63,743 nt of DNA from a virus, in IMG/VR virus record IMGVR_UViG_3300050014_000315, positions 1 to 63,743 of that record; one strand, written 5' to 3'. Below are positions 19,028 through 26,455 of this stretch, piece after piece. Positions within the stretch are counted from its first letter, which is position 1; each line of letters begins with the position of its first letter. Both the position numbers and the translations under genes were made by a program. Under the pieces are notes generated by a model, which saw nothing but the letters and a program-made list of their open reading frames with translations, did not search any database and had not been told where the DNA came from.

Positions 19028-20929
19028 CTAGTTGTAGAGTTGTTTGGCCCGCCGCGAACTCAATCGCGGGATGTAGAACGGTTCACCGCTGGCGCTCGCC
19101 GCGGCGAAATCAGCTTCCAATTTCTGCGCCACCTGGCACTTTACGTTCCCGTCCAGTTCTCCGCCGCGCATTCCCGCCACCATCGCCATCCGCTGCTCCA
19201 TCTGAACGCGCAACGGGGCTCTGATGGTTTCCTTGCTGTGTGAGAAGACGGCGTAGCGGAAACCGTCATAGACGTTATCCAGCGGATCTTCTTTAAGCTT
19301 CATTACGTCTTCGGGATTCTTCTCATCGCGTGCTCGGGTAAGCAGCGATTCAATGAGCATTGGGCAACAATCGTGGATCAAAACTCCGGGGAGCGTCTCC
19401 GGGCGAGACTGGCGCTCACAAGCATCCCGATAGTCCATCGCGCGGGAGGCATCCACCTGGAGTAGACGCATGAAAAGCTTCTGGTCAAATCGCTGAACCT
19501 CAACCGTGGTGATCGGCCACCATCGCAACAGCGACCGGATGTACTGGACACCCGCCACGCGCTGATTCGCGGCCTTGCGGACGATGATTCCGAATCGCTG
19601 CTGCTCTTCCATACGGGTGATGAACTCGCTCACGGTCCCTTTGTTGTCCGTGTAAGCCATTCCACTAACGGAGCCGACGCCTCCCACCCCGTCTTCAGCT
19701 AATACAATGGCCGACTGTGGCCCGAGTACATGAGCGATTCCCTGCCCGATTTGATCCGCGATGGCGCGCTGATCGTTCCGCTTGTCCCAAGCATCTGGCG
19801 AAAGGTACATTGTGATTACGCCAGAATCCAGACCTCGCAAATCTTCCAGCGTGGCTAGCGCGATCTCCGCTCCCCACGATTCAGCGCCCATGCCGGAGCG
19901 AACCATCTCCCGGTAAATGTGTGTGCGCTGATCGTCATTGTCGCAGCCCCAGTACACCGCGCCTTCGTGAGCATAACCCCAATCCATTCCGATGAAGCGA
20001 TTCAACCACGGGCTCAGAGTCTTCGACGGGATCACATGCCGCGCCTGCATGGGCTCTCCAACCATCGGGCCAGTAGCGCGAAACTCGGAAAGCATCAAAC
20101 CGGAGAGCGCATCCCAGTCCCCGTCTAGCATCGCGCGCCGCGTGGATGGGTCCAGGTCCAGTAGGTTCTTGATATATCCGGGGTCGTTTTTCTCCAACGC
20201 CGGGTTATCGGAAAGCCTCGCCGGGATGTAGATTCTGGTCTTCCCTGTGGCCTTATCGTTGATGCGAGTATTCGGCGGAACAACTGCTCCGCTGGCATCC
20301 TTCGCCTTGACGAATCGGTCGCGAACCCACCCATGGCCGGCGTTGCCTGGATTTGCCGTCAAGAGCGCCTGCGTCCGAAGCTCTGGGTATACGGATCGCA
20401 AACACGTTAGCACCATCTTGTACGACTTAAGGTCTGGTACCAACGTGGCTTCTTCAAGCAGTAGCCGGTGGAACTCCTGCCCTAAGTACTTCTCATAAGC
20501 GTCCTTATCGTCCAAATGGCCCAGGATGATTTTTGCCCCGGTGGGGAATTCGAACATCGCCAATGGGCGTTCACGAAACTCCGCTCCGATGGGGCCGTAG
20601 ATGCGCTTGGCTTTGTCGATCCAATCTCCCATGTCCGTCAAGTTGCGGCGGAGGACCAGCGCGCGATAGTTCGGATGATTGATATAGCTCACATCCGCCG
20701 GGCGCGTATGCGGTTGAAGGTTTCCGCTTACCAGCCAAACGATCCCTGCAGCGGTTTTTCCCCCGCCGCGGGCGCCTCCGTATAGGATCTCATCTTCTTG
20801 CGCGAGGAATACCGCCGTCTGGGGCCCGGGATGTGGACGCCAGAGTACGCTTACTCCCTCAGGCGCCTCATCGTTTACATTACCGATGATTGTTTGCGAA
20901 CGAACCTGTTGCTGCTTTTTTGCTGCCAT
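19028..20929 (-). CDS. terL: terminase large subunit (packaging ATPase/nuclease)
   Basis: This 633-aa motor pumps DNA into the prohead through the portal and cuts the concatemer. The Walker A is GGARGGGKT (residues 51-59). The Walker B is in HRLLLEEA around residue 155. The RNase-H-like nuclease domain shows IGMDWGY, a mid-domain SPDAWDKR acidic site, and a final DNVYDGFRY. All expected catalytic acidic residues appear present. The putative small subunit is not adjacent; it lies about 6 kb upstream, beyond the recombinase and HNH genes. Confidence 0.93.
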   Translation of the reverse strand: MAAKKQQQVRSQTIIGNVNDEAPEGVSVLWRPHPGPQTAVFLAQEDEILYGGARGGGKTAAGIVWLVSGNLQPHTRPADVSYINHPNYRALVLRRNLTDMGDWIDKAKRIYGPIGAEFRERPLAMFEFPTGAKIILGHLDDKDAYEKYLGQEFHRLLLEEATLVPDLKSYKMVLTCLRSVYPELRTQALLTANPGNAGHGWVRDRFVKAKDASGAVVPPNTRINDKATGKTRIYIPARLSDNPALEKNDPGYIKNLLDLDPSTRRAMLDGDWDALSGLMLSEFRATGPMVGEPMQARHVIPSKTLSPWLNRFIGMDWGYAHEGAVYWGCDNDDQRTHIYREMVRSGMGAESWGAEIALATLEDLRGLDSGVITMYLSPDAWDKRNDQRAIADQIGQGIAHVLGPQSAIVLAEDGVGGVGSVSGMAYTDNKGTVSEFITRMEEQQRFGIIVRKAANQRVAGVQYIRSLLRWWPITTVEVQRFDQKLFMRLLQVDASRAMDYRDACERQSRPETLPGVLIHDCCPMLIESLLTRARDEKNPEDVMKLKEDPLDNVYDGFRYAVFSHSKETIRAPLRVQMEQRMAMVAGMRGGELDGNVKCQVAQKLEADFAAASASGEPFYIPRLSSRRAKQLYN

Positions 20930-20945
20930 TAGGCAATTCGCGTAT

Positions 20946-21137
20946 TCACTTTTCGCCGCGCCGCCTGTAGCTCATCTTCGGGCTGACTCGCTCAGGCAAC
21001 CCCTTCTCTGGGGTGGAAGCAAAATCGTGCATCTGTTGGTGAGTTAGCCCCCTCCCTACGCCTTCCGCTTTGGCCTGACCGGGGTTATGGTCTAGCCAGC
21101 CAAAGTAGCGTCTCTGCGCCTTGGAAACAGCCGGCAT
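20946..21137 (-). CDS. DUF3008-like small protein
   Basis: This 63-aa product begins MPAVSKAQRRYFGWL and contains the DFAST...GLPERV segment typical of the DUF3008 family of small phage proteins often found beside terminase genes. It ends MSYRRRGEK, which resembles the C-terminal tag (MQYRRR, MNYRRR) of the internal virion proteins of this genome and suggests packaging with them or proteolytic handling. Function is unknown. Confidence 0.75.
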   Translation of the reverse strand: MPAVSKAQRRYFGWLDHNPGQAKAEGVGRGLTHQQMHDFASTPEKGLPERVSPKMSYRRRGEK

Positions 21138-21140
21138 ATG

Positions 21141-21449
21141 CTATCCCAGCCCCGCTCCCCGTCGAGCAAGCGCCGGGAACTTCGGATGCCCAGTGACTCC
21201 CCACGACAACGGGTATCGCAGAAAACCACTCTGCCTGCTGTCTCCCACCTGATCTCCTATCGTCCCAAGATCTGCTCCCCATGCGGGGCGCGGTCGGTCT
21301 GGCGCAGACTGCGGCGCTGCCATGACCACCCCCTTTCGCACCAGAACGAGGTATCCAGACTTCAGGTGACGTTCCGCGCTCCGTATGGAGATGAACCCAA
21401 GAGTCCCGTCAATCTTCTGTAAACGATAGGAACGGCTAGGTTTAGACAC
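21141..21449 (-). CDS. 102-aa hypothetical protein, first gene of the late leader
   Basis: GTG start with only a weak ribosome site (AAAGG, 13 nt upstream). The N-terminal half looks like real coding sequence (MSKPSRSYRLQKIDGTLGFI, with a possible small basic fold). The C-terminal half is Pro/Arg-rich and less convincing. It ends four bases before the next gene. It is downstream of a good minus-strand promoter, so transcription is likely, but its protein status is uncertain. Confidence 0.45.
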   Translation of the reverse strand: MSKPSRSYRLQKIDGTLGFISIRSAERHLKSGYLVLVRKGVVMAAPQSAPDRPRPAWGADLGTIGDQVGDSRQSGFLRYPLSWGVTGHPKFPALARRGAGLG

Positions 21450-21522
21450 GTGTGGATGTAACCTTTGGGAAGGGCGGGTGCGAGGATCAGCACCCGAGAG
21501 ATGAAAACCATCAGACGCCTAC

Positions 21523-21551
21523 AATATAGCGTTTAGATTCAACAGATGCAA
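21523..21551 (-). promoter_or_regulatory. putative late promoter (TTGCAT-N17-TATATT)
   Basis: Read on the minus strand, TTGCAT and TATATT are separated by exactly 17 bases and point into the terminase and structural operon, with a leader of roughly 65 nt to the first candidate gene. Both boxes are close to the primary-sigma consensus, so host RNA polymerase could use it directly. Confidence 0.5.
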
Positions 21552-21607
21552 GGGGGATAATTTTCAGGATGAAATATCCCTTGCAATCTTCGCGGAGCCA
21601 TGTCACA

Positions 21608-21769
21608 ATGGCTCCCGATATGCCAAACAAAAGTGAACCGCGTATTCACATTCGGATCGGGGATTCCCTGCTCCGAAAGCTGGACGAACTGCGCGTCAAG
21701 GAAGTCCCCCCGCCGAGTCGCCAAGCCATCATCCGGCGTATGATCGCAGCATGGAAGGAAACCAAATGA
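21608..21769 (+). CDS. ribbon-helix-helix DNA-binding protein
   Basis: This ~53-aa product has the core PRIHIRIGDSLLRKLDEL...SRQAIIRRMI, a MetJ/Arc-type strand-helix-helix fold that acts as a dimeric transcription regulator. GGAG lies 11 bases before this ATG. Two other in-frame ATGs (21569 and 21620) are possible starts. The stop overlaps the next gene (ATGA). As the first gene of the plus-strand operon it is a candidate autoregulator of this cluster or of the divergent late promoter. Confidence 0.7.
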   Translation: MAPDMPNKSEPRIHIRIGDSLLRKLDELRVKEVPPPSRQAIIRRMIAAWKETK

Positions 21770-22113
21770 AACGAACCCTACTCGCATTCGCACTTCTCGC
21801 CGCCACCGCGTTCCCTGCTGAACGCCACCTATGGCTGCTCACTCAAACCAATGTCACGGGCCTTCCCCAGACGAATACGGCGGCCACGCTGTACGGGGTT
21901 CAGGTCTTTTGCGGCTCCGACGATCCCGCCGTCACTGGATGGGATATCGCGATTTCCGTGTTAATGCCAAACGGCGAGCACCGCACGTTCACCGGACAGC
22001 TGAAGCGCCGAACGGATGGCCCCGATACGCCATACTCTGATATCTGGGTGGCGTGGGTTGGGGAGCGCATGGACTTCACGGTGGAGCGGCTGGAGGTAAC
22101 ACCCCATGTCTGA
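21766..22113 (+). CDS. small secreted protein (Sec signal peptide)
   Basis: This 115-aa product begins MKRTLLAFALLAATAFPAE, a clear type I signal peptide with probable cleavage after FPA. GGAAGGAAA precedes the start. The mature ~95 residues are beta-rich with VFCGSDDPAVTGWDIAIS and YSDIWVAWVGERMDFTVE. Function is unknown. Its location in an early-type regulatory operon, not next to lysis genes, suggests a periplasmic role during infection such as superinfection exclusion, but that is inference. Confidence 0.7.
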   Translation: MKRTLLAFALLAATAFPAERHLWLLTQTNVTGLPQTNTAATLYGVQVFCGSDDPAVTGWDIAISVLMPNGEHRTFTGQLKRRTDGPDTPYSDIWVAWVGERMDFTVERLEVTPHV

Positions 22114-22288
22114 TCCCAAGATATTCGAGCTACGCAAGAATGGATGCTTTGAACTTCTGATCCGCGCACAGGATTCTCTCGATGTGGTAATCATGGAAGC
22201 GATGGCAATTGCGGCGGCGAACAATCCAGCAGCAGTGAAGTTCTCCTACAAGGATGGCGTGGCGACAGTCACGGTGGAACGGCGATGA
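22106..22288 (+). CDS. 60-aa hypothetical protein
   Basis: It overlaps the secreted-protein gene by 8 bases, and its own stop overlaps the next start (ATGA). The short mixed alpha/beta product has a hydrophobic helix (DVVIMEAMAIAAANN) and a final beta segment (KFSYKDGVATVTVERR). No family is recognised; coupling with neighbours supports it being real. Confidence 0.65.
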   Translation: MSDPKIFELRKNGCFELLIRAQDSLDVVIMEAMAIAAANNPAAVKFSYKDGVATVTVERR

Positions 22289-22563
22289 AGACCCGCTACC
22301 CGGACCGCCGAGACAACACCTACGACTACATCACCGCACGCACAGGAGTCGTGCTCGGAGACTACAGCAGGACGAAGACGTGCCTAACGCATGGCGAATG
22401 GCCGGCGACCTCTCCAAACCAGGGGTGTCCGCAATGTAAGGCGATGAAACTGGACCCATTATGCCAATGCGGCCATCGCAAGTCGGAACACTGGCATGGG
22501 GCCGGAGGCGCAGAGTCTTGCGGCAAGCCAAACTGTAGGTGCAGAGGATTCCAGGGAAAATGA
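22285..22563 (+). CDS. 92-aa Cys/His-rich zinc-binding protein
   Basis: Eight cysteines and several histidines occur in paired motifs (CPQCKAM, CQCGHRKSEHWH, CGKPNCRCRG), enough for two small zinc sites. The N-terminus is basic (MKTRYPDRRDNTYDY). Overlaps at both ends by four bases place it firmly in the operon. It is likely an RNA-, DNA- or protein-binding zinc finger. The specific role is unknown. Confidence 0.65.
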   Translation: MKTRYPDRRDNTYDYITARTGVVLGDYSRTKTCLTHGEWPATSPNQGCPQCKAMKLDPLCQCGHRKSEHWHGAGGAESCGKPNCRCRGFQGK

Positions 22564-22952
22564 CCACGATCTGCTCTAATTGCAACCCCATAACACGTGA
22601 CTCCAATCCGCCGACCTGCCGCGTGCTCTGCCTGAAGCGCGATGAACTCACCGCCCTCATCGCCAATCTACATGCCGGTCTGACCGTTGAACATGTCTCG
22701 GAGACGATGGAAGATCGCGTACTGAGTGATTCCCGCGAGGCAGTGGCTTTGGAAATCTGGGGATCGAAGAACTTGGCCGAACAGGTCTCCGCTGCCATAA
22801 TCCGCGTCCAGGACGGAAGCTACTACGGCTCCTGTACGGAATGCGGAGAGCCGATACCCAGCAAGCGCCTGGCTGCACTCCCATGGGCTTCTCTCTGCTT
22901 GGGATGCGCAGCGGAATGGGAGTGGGAGTGGGAAAAGTCATGCTCTATCTGA
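22560..22952 (+). CDS. TraR/DksA-like zinc-finger protein
   Basis: DksA/TraR proteins enter the RNA polymerase secondary channel and change promoter choice. This 130-aa product has the family C-terminal block GSYYGSCTECGEPIPSKRL...LCLGC with zinc ligands C92, C95, C113 and C116. A helical region before it (~55-85) holds acidic residues where DksA carries its coiled-coil tip. An extra CSNC...C cluster is at the N-terminus. It probably redirects host transcription early in infection. The start is the ATGA-overlap ATG rather than one 21 bases earlier. Confidence 0.75.
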   Translation: MTTICSNCNPITRDSNPPTCRVLCLKRDELTALIANLHAGLTVEHVSETMEDRVLSDSREAVALEIWGSKNLAEQVSAAIIRVQDGSYYGSCTECGEPIPSKRLAALPWASLCLGCAAEWEWEWEKSCSI

Positions 22953-23155
22953 AGCCGTCCTTCACCGTTCCTGCTGTTGATCGGATCATGCCCGGGACGT
23001 GCGAAAGGTGCGTCTACGGCACAGGAAGACACGCGGCGGCCTGTACGTCGTACATCTCTGCGTTCGATCGCATTGACGAGATTGTTGCATCCGTCGAGCG
23101 GCAATCTCCCATCCTTGAGCTGCTCGACCGTGCACGCCATGAGGGAGATCGGTGA
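22940..23155 (+). CDS. 71-aa hypothetical protein with CxxC pair
   Basis: It overlaps the DksA-like gene by 13 bases and ends in a GTGA overlap with the nucleotidyltransferase. The N-terminus holds CERCVYGTGRHAAAC, a possible zinc or disulfide site. The rest is an amphipathic helix (DRIDEIVASVERQ). Two other in-frame ATGs lie 24 and 36 bases upstream. It may be a partner of the following nucleotidyltransferase, judged only by coupling. Confidence 0.55.
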   Translation: MLYLKPSFTVPAVDRIMPGTCERCVYGTGRHAAACTSYISAFDRIDEIVASVERQSPILELLDRARHEGDR

Positions 23156-23694
23156 ACGATTGGAAGCAACTTCTGAAAATTTTACACCGCTATGAGGTTG
23201 ATTTCCTTGTGGTTGGCTCCCATGCCATGGCCCACCATGGGTATACTCGCCCGACTGATGACCTAGACTTGTTTCTGCGCCCGTCAGAAGCCAACGCTAT
23301 TCGCGCAAGGTACGCCCTCGGAAAGTTCGGCGTGGACGTGACCAACGACGACCAGAGAAGGATTGCAGAACCCGGCTGCGTCATCCGCATCGGAGAGCCG
23401 CCTGACCGAATTGATCTCGCGACGTGCATAGACGGTGTGACGTTTGAGGAAGCGTGGGGCTCTAGATCCGCCGGCATGATGTTTGGCAAGCCCGTCAATT
23501 TCCTTGGATTTGATTGCCTGCTACAAAACAAGATGGCGAGCAAGCGGCCCAAGGATGCGGTGGACGCGGCGCACCTGATCGAATATCGGATGGCTAGTCT
23601 TCAGTTGGGAGTGGGGCTTACTAATTTGCACTGCGCCCTAGCATCCGACCACCCTTTCCACAGAAACGGCATAGGGGTTAAGCGGACTTCCTGA
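23152..23694 (+). CDS. nucleotidyltransferase-fold protein (AbiEii/MNT-like)
   Basis: GTG start in a GTGA overlap. The 180-aa product has the nucleotidyltransferase signature VGSHAMAHHG (G22, S23) followed by TDDLDLFL with the metal-binding pair D37 and D39. A conserved late segment (LLQNKMASKRPKDAVDAAHL) resembles DUF6036/AbiEii-type enzymes, which in toxin-antitoxin and abortive-infection systems modify tRNA or other targets with nucleotides. In a phage it may act in inter-phage competition or host takeover. The last ~45 residues are unlike the family and overlap the convergent recombinase gene. Confidence 0.7.
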   Translation: MNDWKQLLKILHRYEVDFLVVGSHAMAHHGYTRPTDDLDLFLRPSEANAIRARYALGKFGVDVTNDDQRRIAEPGCVIRIGEPPDRIDLATCIDGVTFEEAWGSRSAGMMFGKPVNFLGFDCLLQNKMASKRPKDAVDAAHLIEYRMASLQLGVGLTNLHCALASDHPFHRNGIGVKRTS

Positions 23695-24322
23695 GTATCC
23701 GCGCCACCACGTTCCGATGCCACGGCTTCCCGCCGCGCCCCACTCGCCCGCGCTGATTGAGTTCTCCCGCAACCGCTGTCGGGGTGGCCTTTTCACCAAG
23801 CTCCATAATCTCCGCCAGAATATCAGCCTCGCCGGGATAAAAGCCGTATGGTTTCTGCCCCTCACAGCGCCCGGTCTTCTTCTTCATCCGTTGCCGAGCG
23901 CCGCGAAGTTTAAGCACTATCTGAGCCCTTTCCCATTCGGCGATGCATCCGAAGATTTGGCGCATCAATACGCGCGTAGGATCGGTGGAGTCCAGGTCAG
24001 GTTCAGCGCAAGAAATCAGCGTCACACCGCGCTTGCACAGATCGGCAATAATGTTCTCTTGGGACATTAAGCGACGTGCTAGTCGGTCCAGGCGCTCGAT
24101 TACGATAATGCGCACGCCATCCAGTCCTTCGATGAGATCAAGCCACGCTGGCCTGGATTCCCATTCTGTTTTCCCGGATATAGCCTTTTCTTCGTACCAC
24201 CGCGCAATCTCGATATCATGGGCAGCAGCGTATGCTTCGATTGCAAGGCGTTGCCGCTCAAAACCATCTCCATCGATCTGGGCCACCCCAGAAACTCGGC
24301 TATAGGCACATGCTTTGGTCAT
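23678..24322 (-). CDS. small serine recombinase (resolvase/invertase family)
   Basis: This 214-aa product starts MTKACAYSRVSG; the Ser in YSRVSG is the expected nucleophile. The catalytic domain covers ~1-140 (ERQRLAIEAYAAAHDIEI, VIERLDRLARRL, GCIAEWERAQIVLKLRGARQ). A short C-terminal helix-turn-helix (ATPTAVAGELNQRG...WHRNVVARIL) resembles the beginning of the Recombinase domain. It could integrate the phage, resolve multimers or invert DNA. No inverted gene segment or attachment site was recognised. It is the second gene of a two-gene operon. Confidence 0.85.
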   Translation of the reverse strand: MTKACAYSRVSGVAQIDGDGFERQRLAIEAYAAAHDIEIARWYEEKAISGKTEWESRPAWLDLIEGLDGVRIIVIERLDRLARRLMSQENIIADLCKRGVTLISCAEPDLDSTDPTRVLMRQIFGCIAEWERAQIVLKLRGARQRMKKKTGRCEGQKPYGFYPGEADILAEIMELGEKATPTAVAGELNQRGRVGRGGKPWHRNVVARILRKSA

Positions 24323-24326
24323 TGGT

Positions 24327-24551
24327 TCACCTGTCCCACCTTGCCCTAGCCGCTGATCGCGCGACATCCCTTCTGGTTTCACTTGAAACAGATGCCCGGC
24401 TCTTGCGGCCCATTGTTACTGCCGCCGGATCTTTAGCGGATTCGCGCTGTGCCTTGATCTGTTTCTTCACATGCGCCCATTCTTCTCGCGTCATAGGTAC
24501 AGGGCGCTTCCGCAAACTTCGAGTTGCGTCCCATCGTTCAGTAGTTGCCAT
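24327..24551 (-). CDS. 74-aa basic protein upstream of serine recombinase
   Basis: The start codon lies exactly 6 nt after a -10 box, so the mRNA is probably leaderless. The product is rich in Arg, Ala and Ser, with TREEWAHVKKQIKAQR and a basic tail (RRDVARSAARARW), consistent with a small DNA-binding protein. It ends five bases before the recombinase start. It may be a recombinase accessory factor or a regulator binding the adjacent palindrome. Confidence 0.6.
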   Translation of the reverse strand: MATTERWDATRSLRKRPVPMTREEWAHVKKQIKAQRESAKDPAAVTMGRKSRASVSSETRRDVARSAARARWDR

Positions 24552-24557
24552 ACCAGA

Positions 24558-24586
24558 AGTTTATCCTAACGCTTGCATATTTGCAA
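24558..24586 (-). promoter_or_regulatory. leaderless promoter for the recombinase operon (TTGCAA-N17-TAAACT)
   Basis: The -35 TTGCAA lies inside the palindrome shared with the divergent promoter. The -10 TAAACT ends 6 nt before the ATG at 24551. That spacing puts the transcription start at or near the start codon. Confidence 0.55.
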
Positions 24587-24588
24587 GC
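24571..24588. promoter_or_regulatory. perfect palindromic operator between divergent genes
   Basis: GCTTGCATATTTGCAAGC has 7-bp perfect arms around TATT. It overlaps the -35 boxes of both the recombinase promoter and the divergent plus-strand promoter, so one dimeric regulator bound here would control both directions. Confidence 0.6.
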
Positions 24589-24602
24589 GGAAAGCGTATA
24601 CT
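24573..24602 (+). promoter_or_regulatory. leaderless promoter for the 141-aa gene (TTGCAT-N18-TATACT)
   Basis: TATACT ends 6 nt before the ATG at 24609, mirroring the minus-strand promoter. There is no Shine-Dalgarno sequence in between, which supports a leaderless transcript. Confidence 0.55.
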
Positions 24603-24608
24603 GTGTCC

Positions 24609-25034
24609 ATGCACAAACAAAATATCGACCGCCTCGCCCGTGAGTTCTGGGAGCGGGTGGTAATCGCGTATGTCGGTCCAAATCCGAAGCTGGCTGGTGT
24701 TGCGGCTGACGAACTCACTGCCGAGTGGCGGAATCGGTTCGCGCTAAATGCCAGCCGGCCCGTGACATCGGACGAATCGTTTTCCGCCTCCATTGACGAT
24801 GCGCATAAACGCGCCATCGATGCCGCATATTGCCGCTCCGCCGAAGCCGAGCGTAAGCGGTGCGCCAGAATCGCGAAAGACGCCGAATCCTTATACGATA
24901 ACGCCTTAGGCGCGATCAATCATGAATCGTGGGGATGGGCGATGAACGAGATGGGTGAACCCACGCATGAGCAATGGACCGCCGCCGTGAAACATTTTAG
25001 AGAGATTGCGGCGCGCATTGTTAGCGGGGAATGA
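24609..25034 (+). CDS. 141-aa hypothetical protein from a leaderless transcript
   Basis: The start MHKQNIDRLAREFWERVV is fixed by the promoter geometry. The product is mostly helical and charged (DDAHKRAIDAAYCRSAEAERKRCAR), with a Trp-rich segment (ESWGWAMNEMGEP). No family is recognised. It shares an operator with the recombinase operon and may be the regulator of that switch, though no clear HTH is seen. Its 3' end overlaps a minus-strand gene candidate by 14 bases. Confidence 0.6.
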   Translation: MHKQNIDRLAREFWERVVIAYVGPNPKLAGVAADELTAEWRNRFALNASRPVTSDESFSASIDDAHKRAIDAAYCRSAEAERKRCARIAKDAESLYDNALGAINHESWGWAMNEMGEPTHEQWTAAVKHFREIAARIVSGE

Positions 25035-25227
25035 GCGGACGATGGCGTCCAGTTGAAACCGCATCGCACTGGATGTCGCTTCCAGGTTCGCCAGATTCCA
25101 TCGCTATCCGATAAGCCTCTCCCACCCCCACGGTCTCCCACATGGGACGGGCGATCTTGTCCAGTGCGCGAGTCTCAGCCCAGTTGGCAAGCTTGGCCTG
25201 GCTGGCGGTGATCTTCTGTGCGCTCAT
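25021..25227 (-). CDS. 68-aa hypothetical protein downstream of HNH gene
   Basis: The start MSAQKITASQAKLANWAETRA follows the HNH stop by 28 bases, but no ribosome site is evident. The first 45 residues look coding; the end is less so. It is kept because the strand and spacing continue the HNH transcription unit. Confidence 0.35.
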   Translation of the reverse strand: MSAQKITASQAKLANWAETRALDKIARPMWETVGVGEAYRIAMESGEPGSDIQCDAVSTGRHRPLIPR

Positions 25228-25255
25228 GATGTACGCACGGTTACTAGGCGGCGGA

Positions 25256-25981
25256 TCATGGCAGTTTCCCGTGGAACTTGGCATGGCACGGATGGCAAAG
25301 AACTATCAGATCCTTCATGTCCTCGCATCCGCGCCGCTCATATGTACGGTGGTGGACATTCAGCAGGCCGCCCTGGTTGCACAGTTGGCATTTGAACCAT
25401 GCCTGTTTCAGCTTTCTATTGCGAGTGTTGAGCCATTCCTCCGTAAGGAGGTATTCTCGATATGGCATTGAACGCAGGGCAGAAATTCGTTCGTCCTCTA
25501 CACGCCGTCGCTCTCTCCAGTCCTCGCTGCTGGCTTCCTGTTTTCTCTTTTCACATTCAAGGCAAAGTACGGGCAACTGGATGCGACGTTTCCTCGACAA
25601 TTCCGCAACGGAGCTGCGGCTGGCAAAGGGAACATCCGAACCGCACCCGTCACATGAAAACTTAGGGGCCGAGTCCCTAGGCAGGGTGGAGCAAAGCTTG
25701 CTGGCCGCCTTTGAATTTCCAAAGACGACGGATGCTATCGAAGACGCAGAAACGTCCGGCATGGACCAGTAGACTTTGCCAGCCCGGTCCAGCAGTTCTC
25801 CTTCAGGAGATTCCAACAGGAATACTCGTGCTACATCCTGAAGATCAGTCTTGCGGGATTCTAGCGCCGCGAGAGCCGCATCTACGGAATCCTGCGCAAC
25901 CCATAGAGCGTCGAGCGCTTCCGCAACGGATGGAGAAGCACCGGACGGAACCACATTCTCGTTTATTCGTTTCTCAAACAT
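25256..25981 (-). CDS. HNH endonuclease
   Basis: AGGAAG precedes the ATG. The C-terminal ~45 residues form an HNH domain: CQLC (198-201), VHH (209-211), then DLIVLCHPCHAKFH with zinc-binding C229 and C232. An additional zinc cluster lies in the middle (CDGCGSD and CLECEKRK). The N-terminal ~90 residues are helical. It could be a packaging-associated nuclease, given the terminase small subunit candidate just upstream, or a homing endonuclease. Its placement between terS and terL fits either. Confidence 0.8.
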   Translation of the reverse strand: MFEKRINENVVPSGASPSVAEALDALWVAQDSVDAALAALESRKTDLQDVARVFLLESPEGELLDRAGKVYWSMPDVSASSIASVVFGNSKAASKLCSTLPRDSAPKFSCDGCGSDVPFASRSSVAELSRKRRIQLPVLCLECEKRKQEASSEDWRERRRVEDERISALRSMPYREYLLTEEWLNTRNRKLKQAWFKCQLCNQGGLLNVHHRTYERRGCEDMKDLIVLCHPCHAKFHGKLP

Positions 25982-26455
25982 CTTGACTACTTCCTGTTTT
26001 TCCGCCTACAATGAGGCGTCAGACGGTAACGGATGACGCAGTCTTAATTAGTGAAACCCTCCGCCAAGTGCAGGCGACGCGACCGGCAAGCCGTGCTTCG
26101 TAACACGCCTTCCGCTCCCCGTTTTTGTCAATCAACGTCATAACACCCCCATTCTACCCCCGCCATACTCCATGGAACCAGATTCCCCAAAAGGGCATAG
26201 GGGGTCAACTCTGAAGGAACGGTGAAATGCGTAAGCGAATAATAGGCAACTAGCAGGCGATGGTACCAGAATCCGAAAACGGCCATACCGGGGGTCCGCT
26301 CCCTTCCTCCGGCCCTAGATACCCCCCCACTGGCCCTAGCGTGGCGCAGGCTGGCGCGCGTGCTCTTCGCTGGCACCTGAACCTACCATCAGGCGCGCGT
26401 ATCCTAGGGTATATCTAGGGCATCCGCACTCTATCTGTAGATTGGGTTCTCCAGG
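25982..26455. other. 474-bp region without a convincing gene
   Basis: This lies between the putative small terminase and the HNH gene. It contains two GGCCCTAG copies (26311 and 26332), a CCTAG-N7-CTAGG inverted repeat (26403-26419), C-runs and GC-rich stretches. An 82-codon open frame has poor amino-acid composition and no ribosome site. Its length, repeats and position beside the terminase gene make it a candidate packaging (pac/cos) or replication site, which cannot be shown here. Confidence 0.5.

Noticed and set aside
26128-26376. 82-codon minus frame in the gap next to terS
   Set aside because: Poor start context, no homology-like pattern and no coupling; the region is better described as non-coding with repeats.
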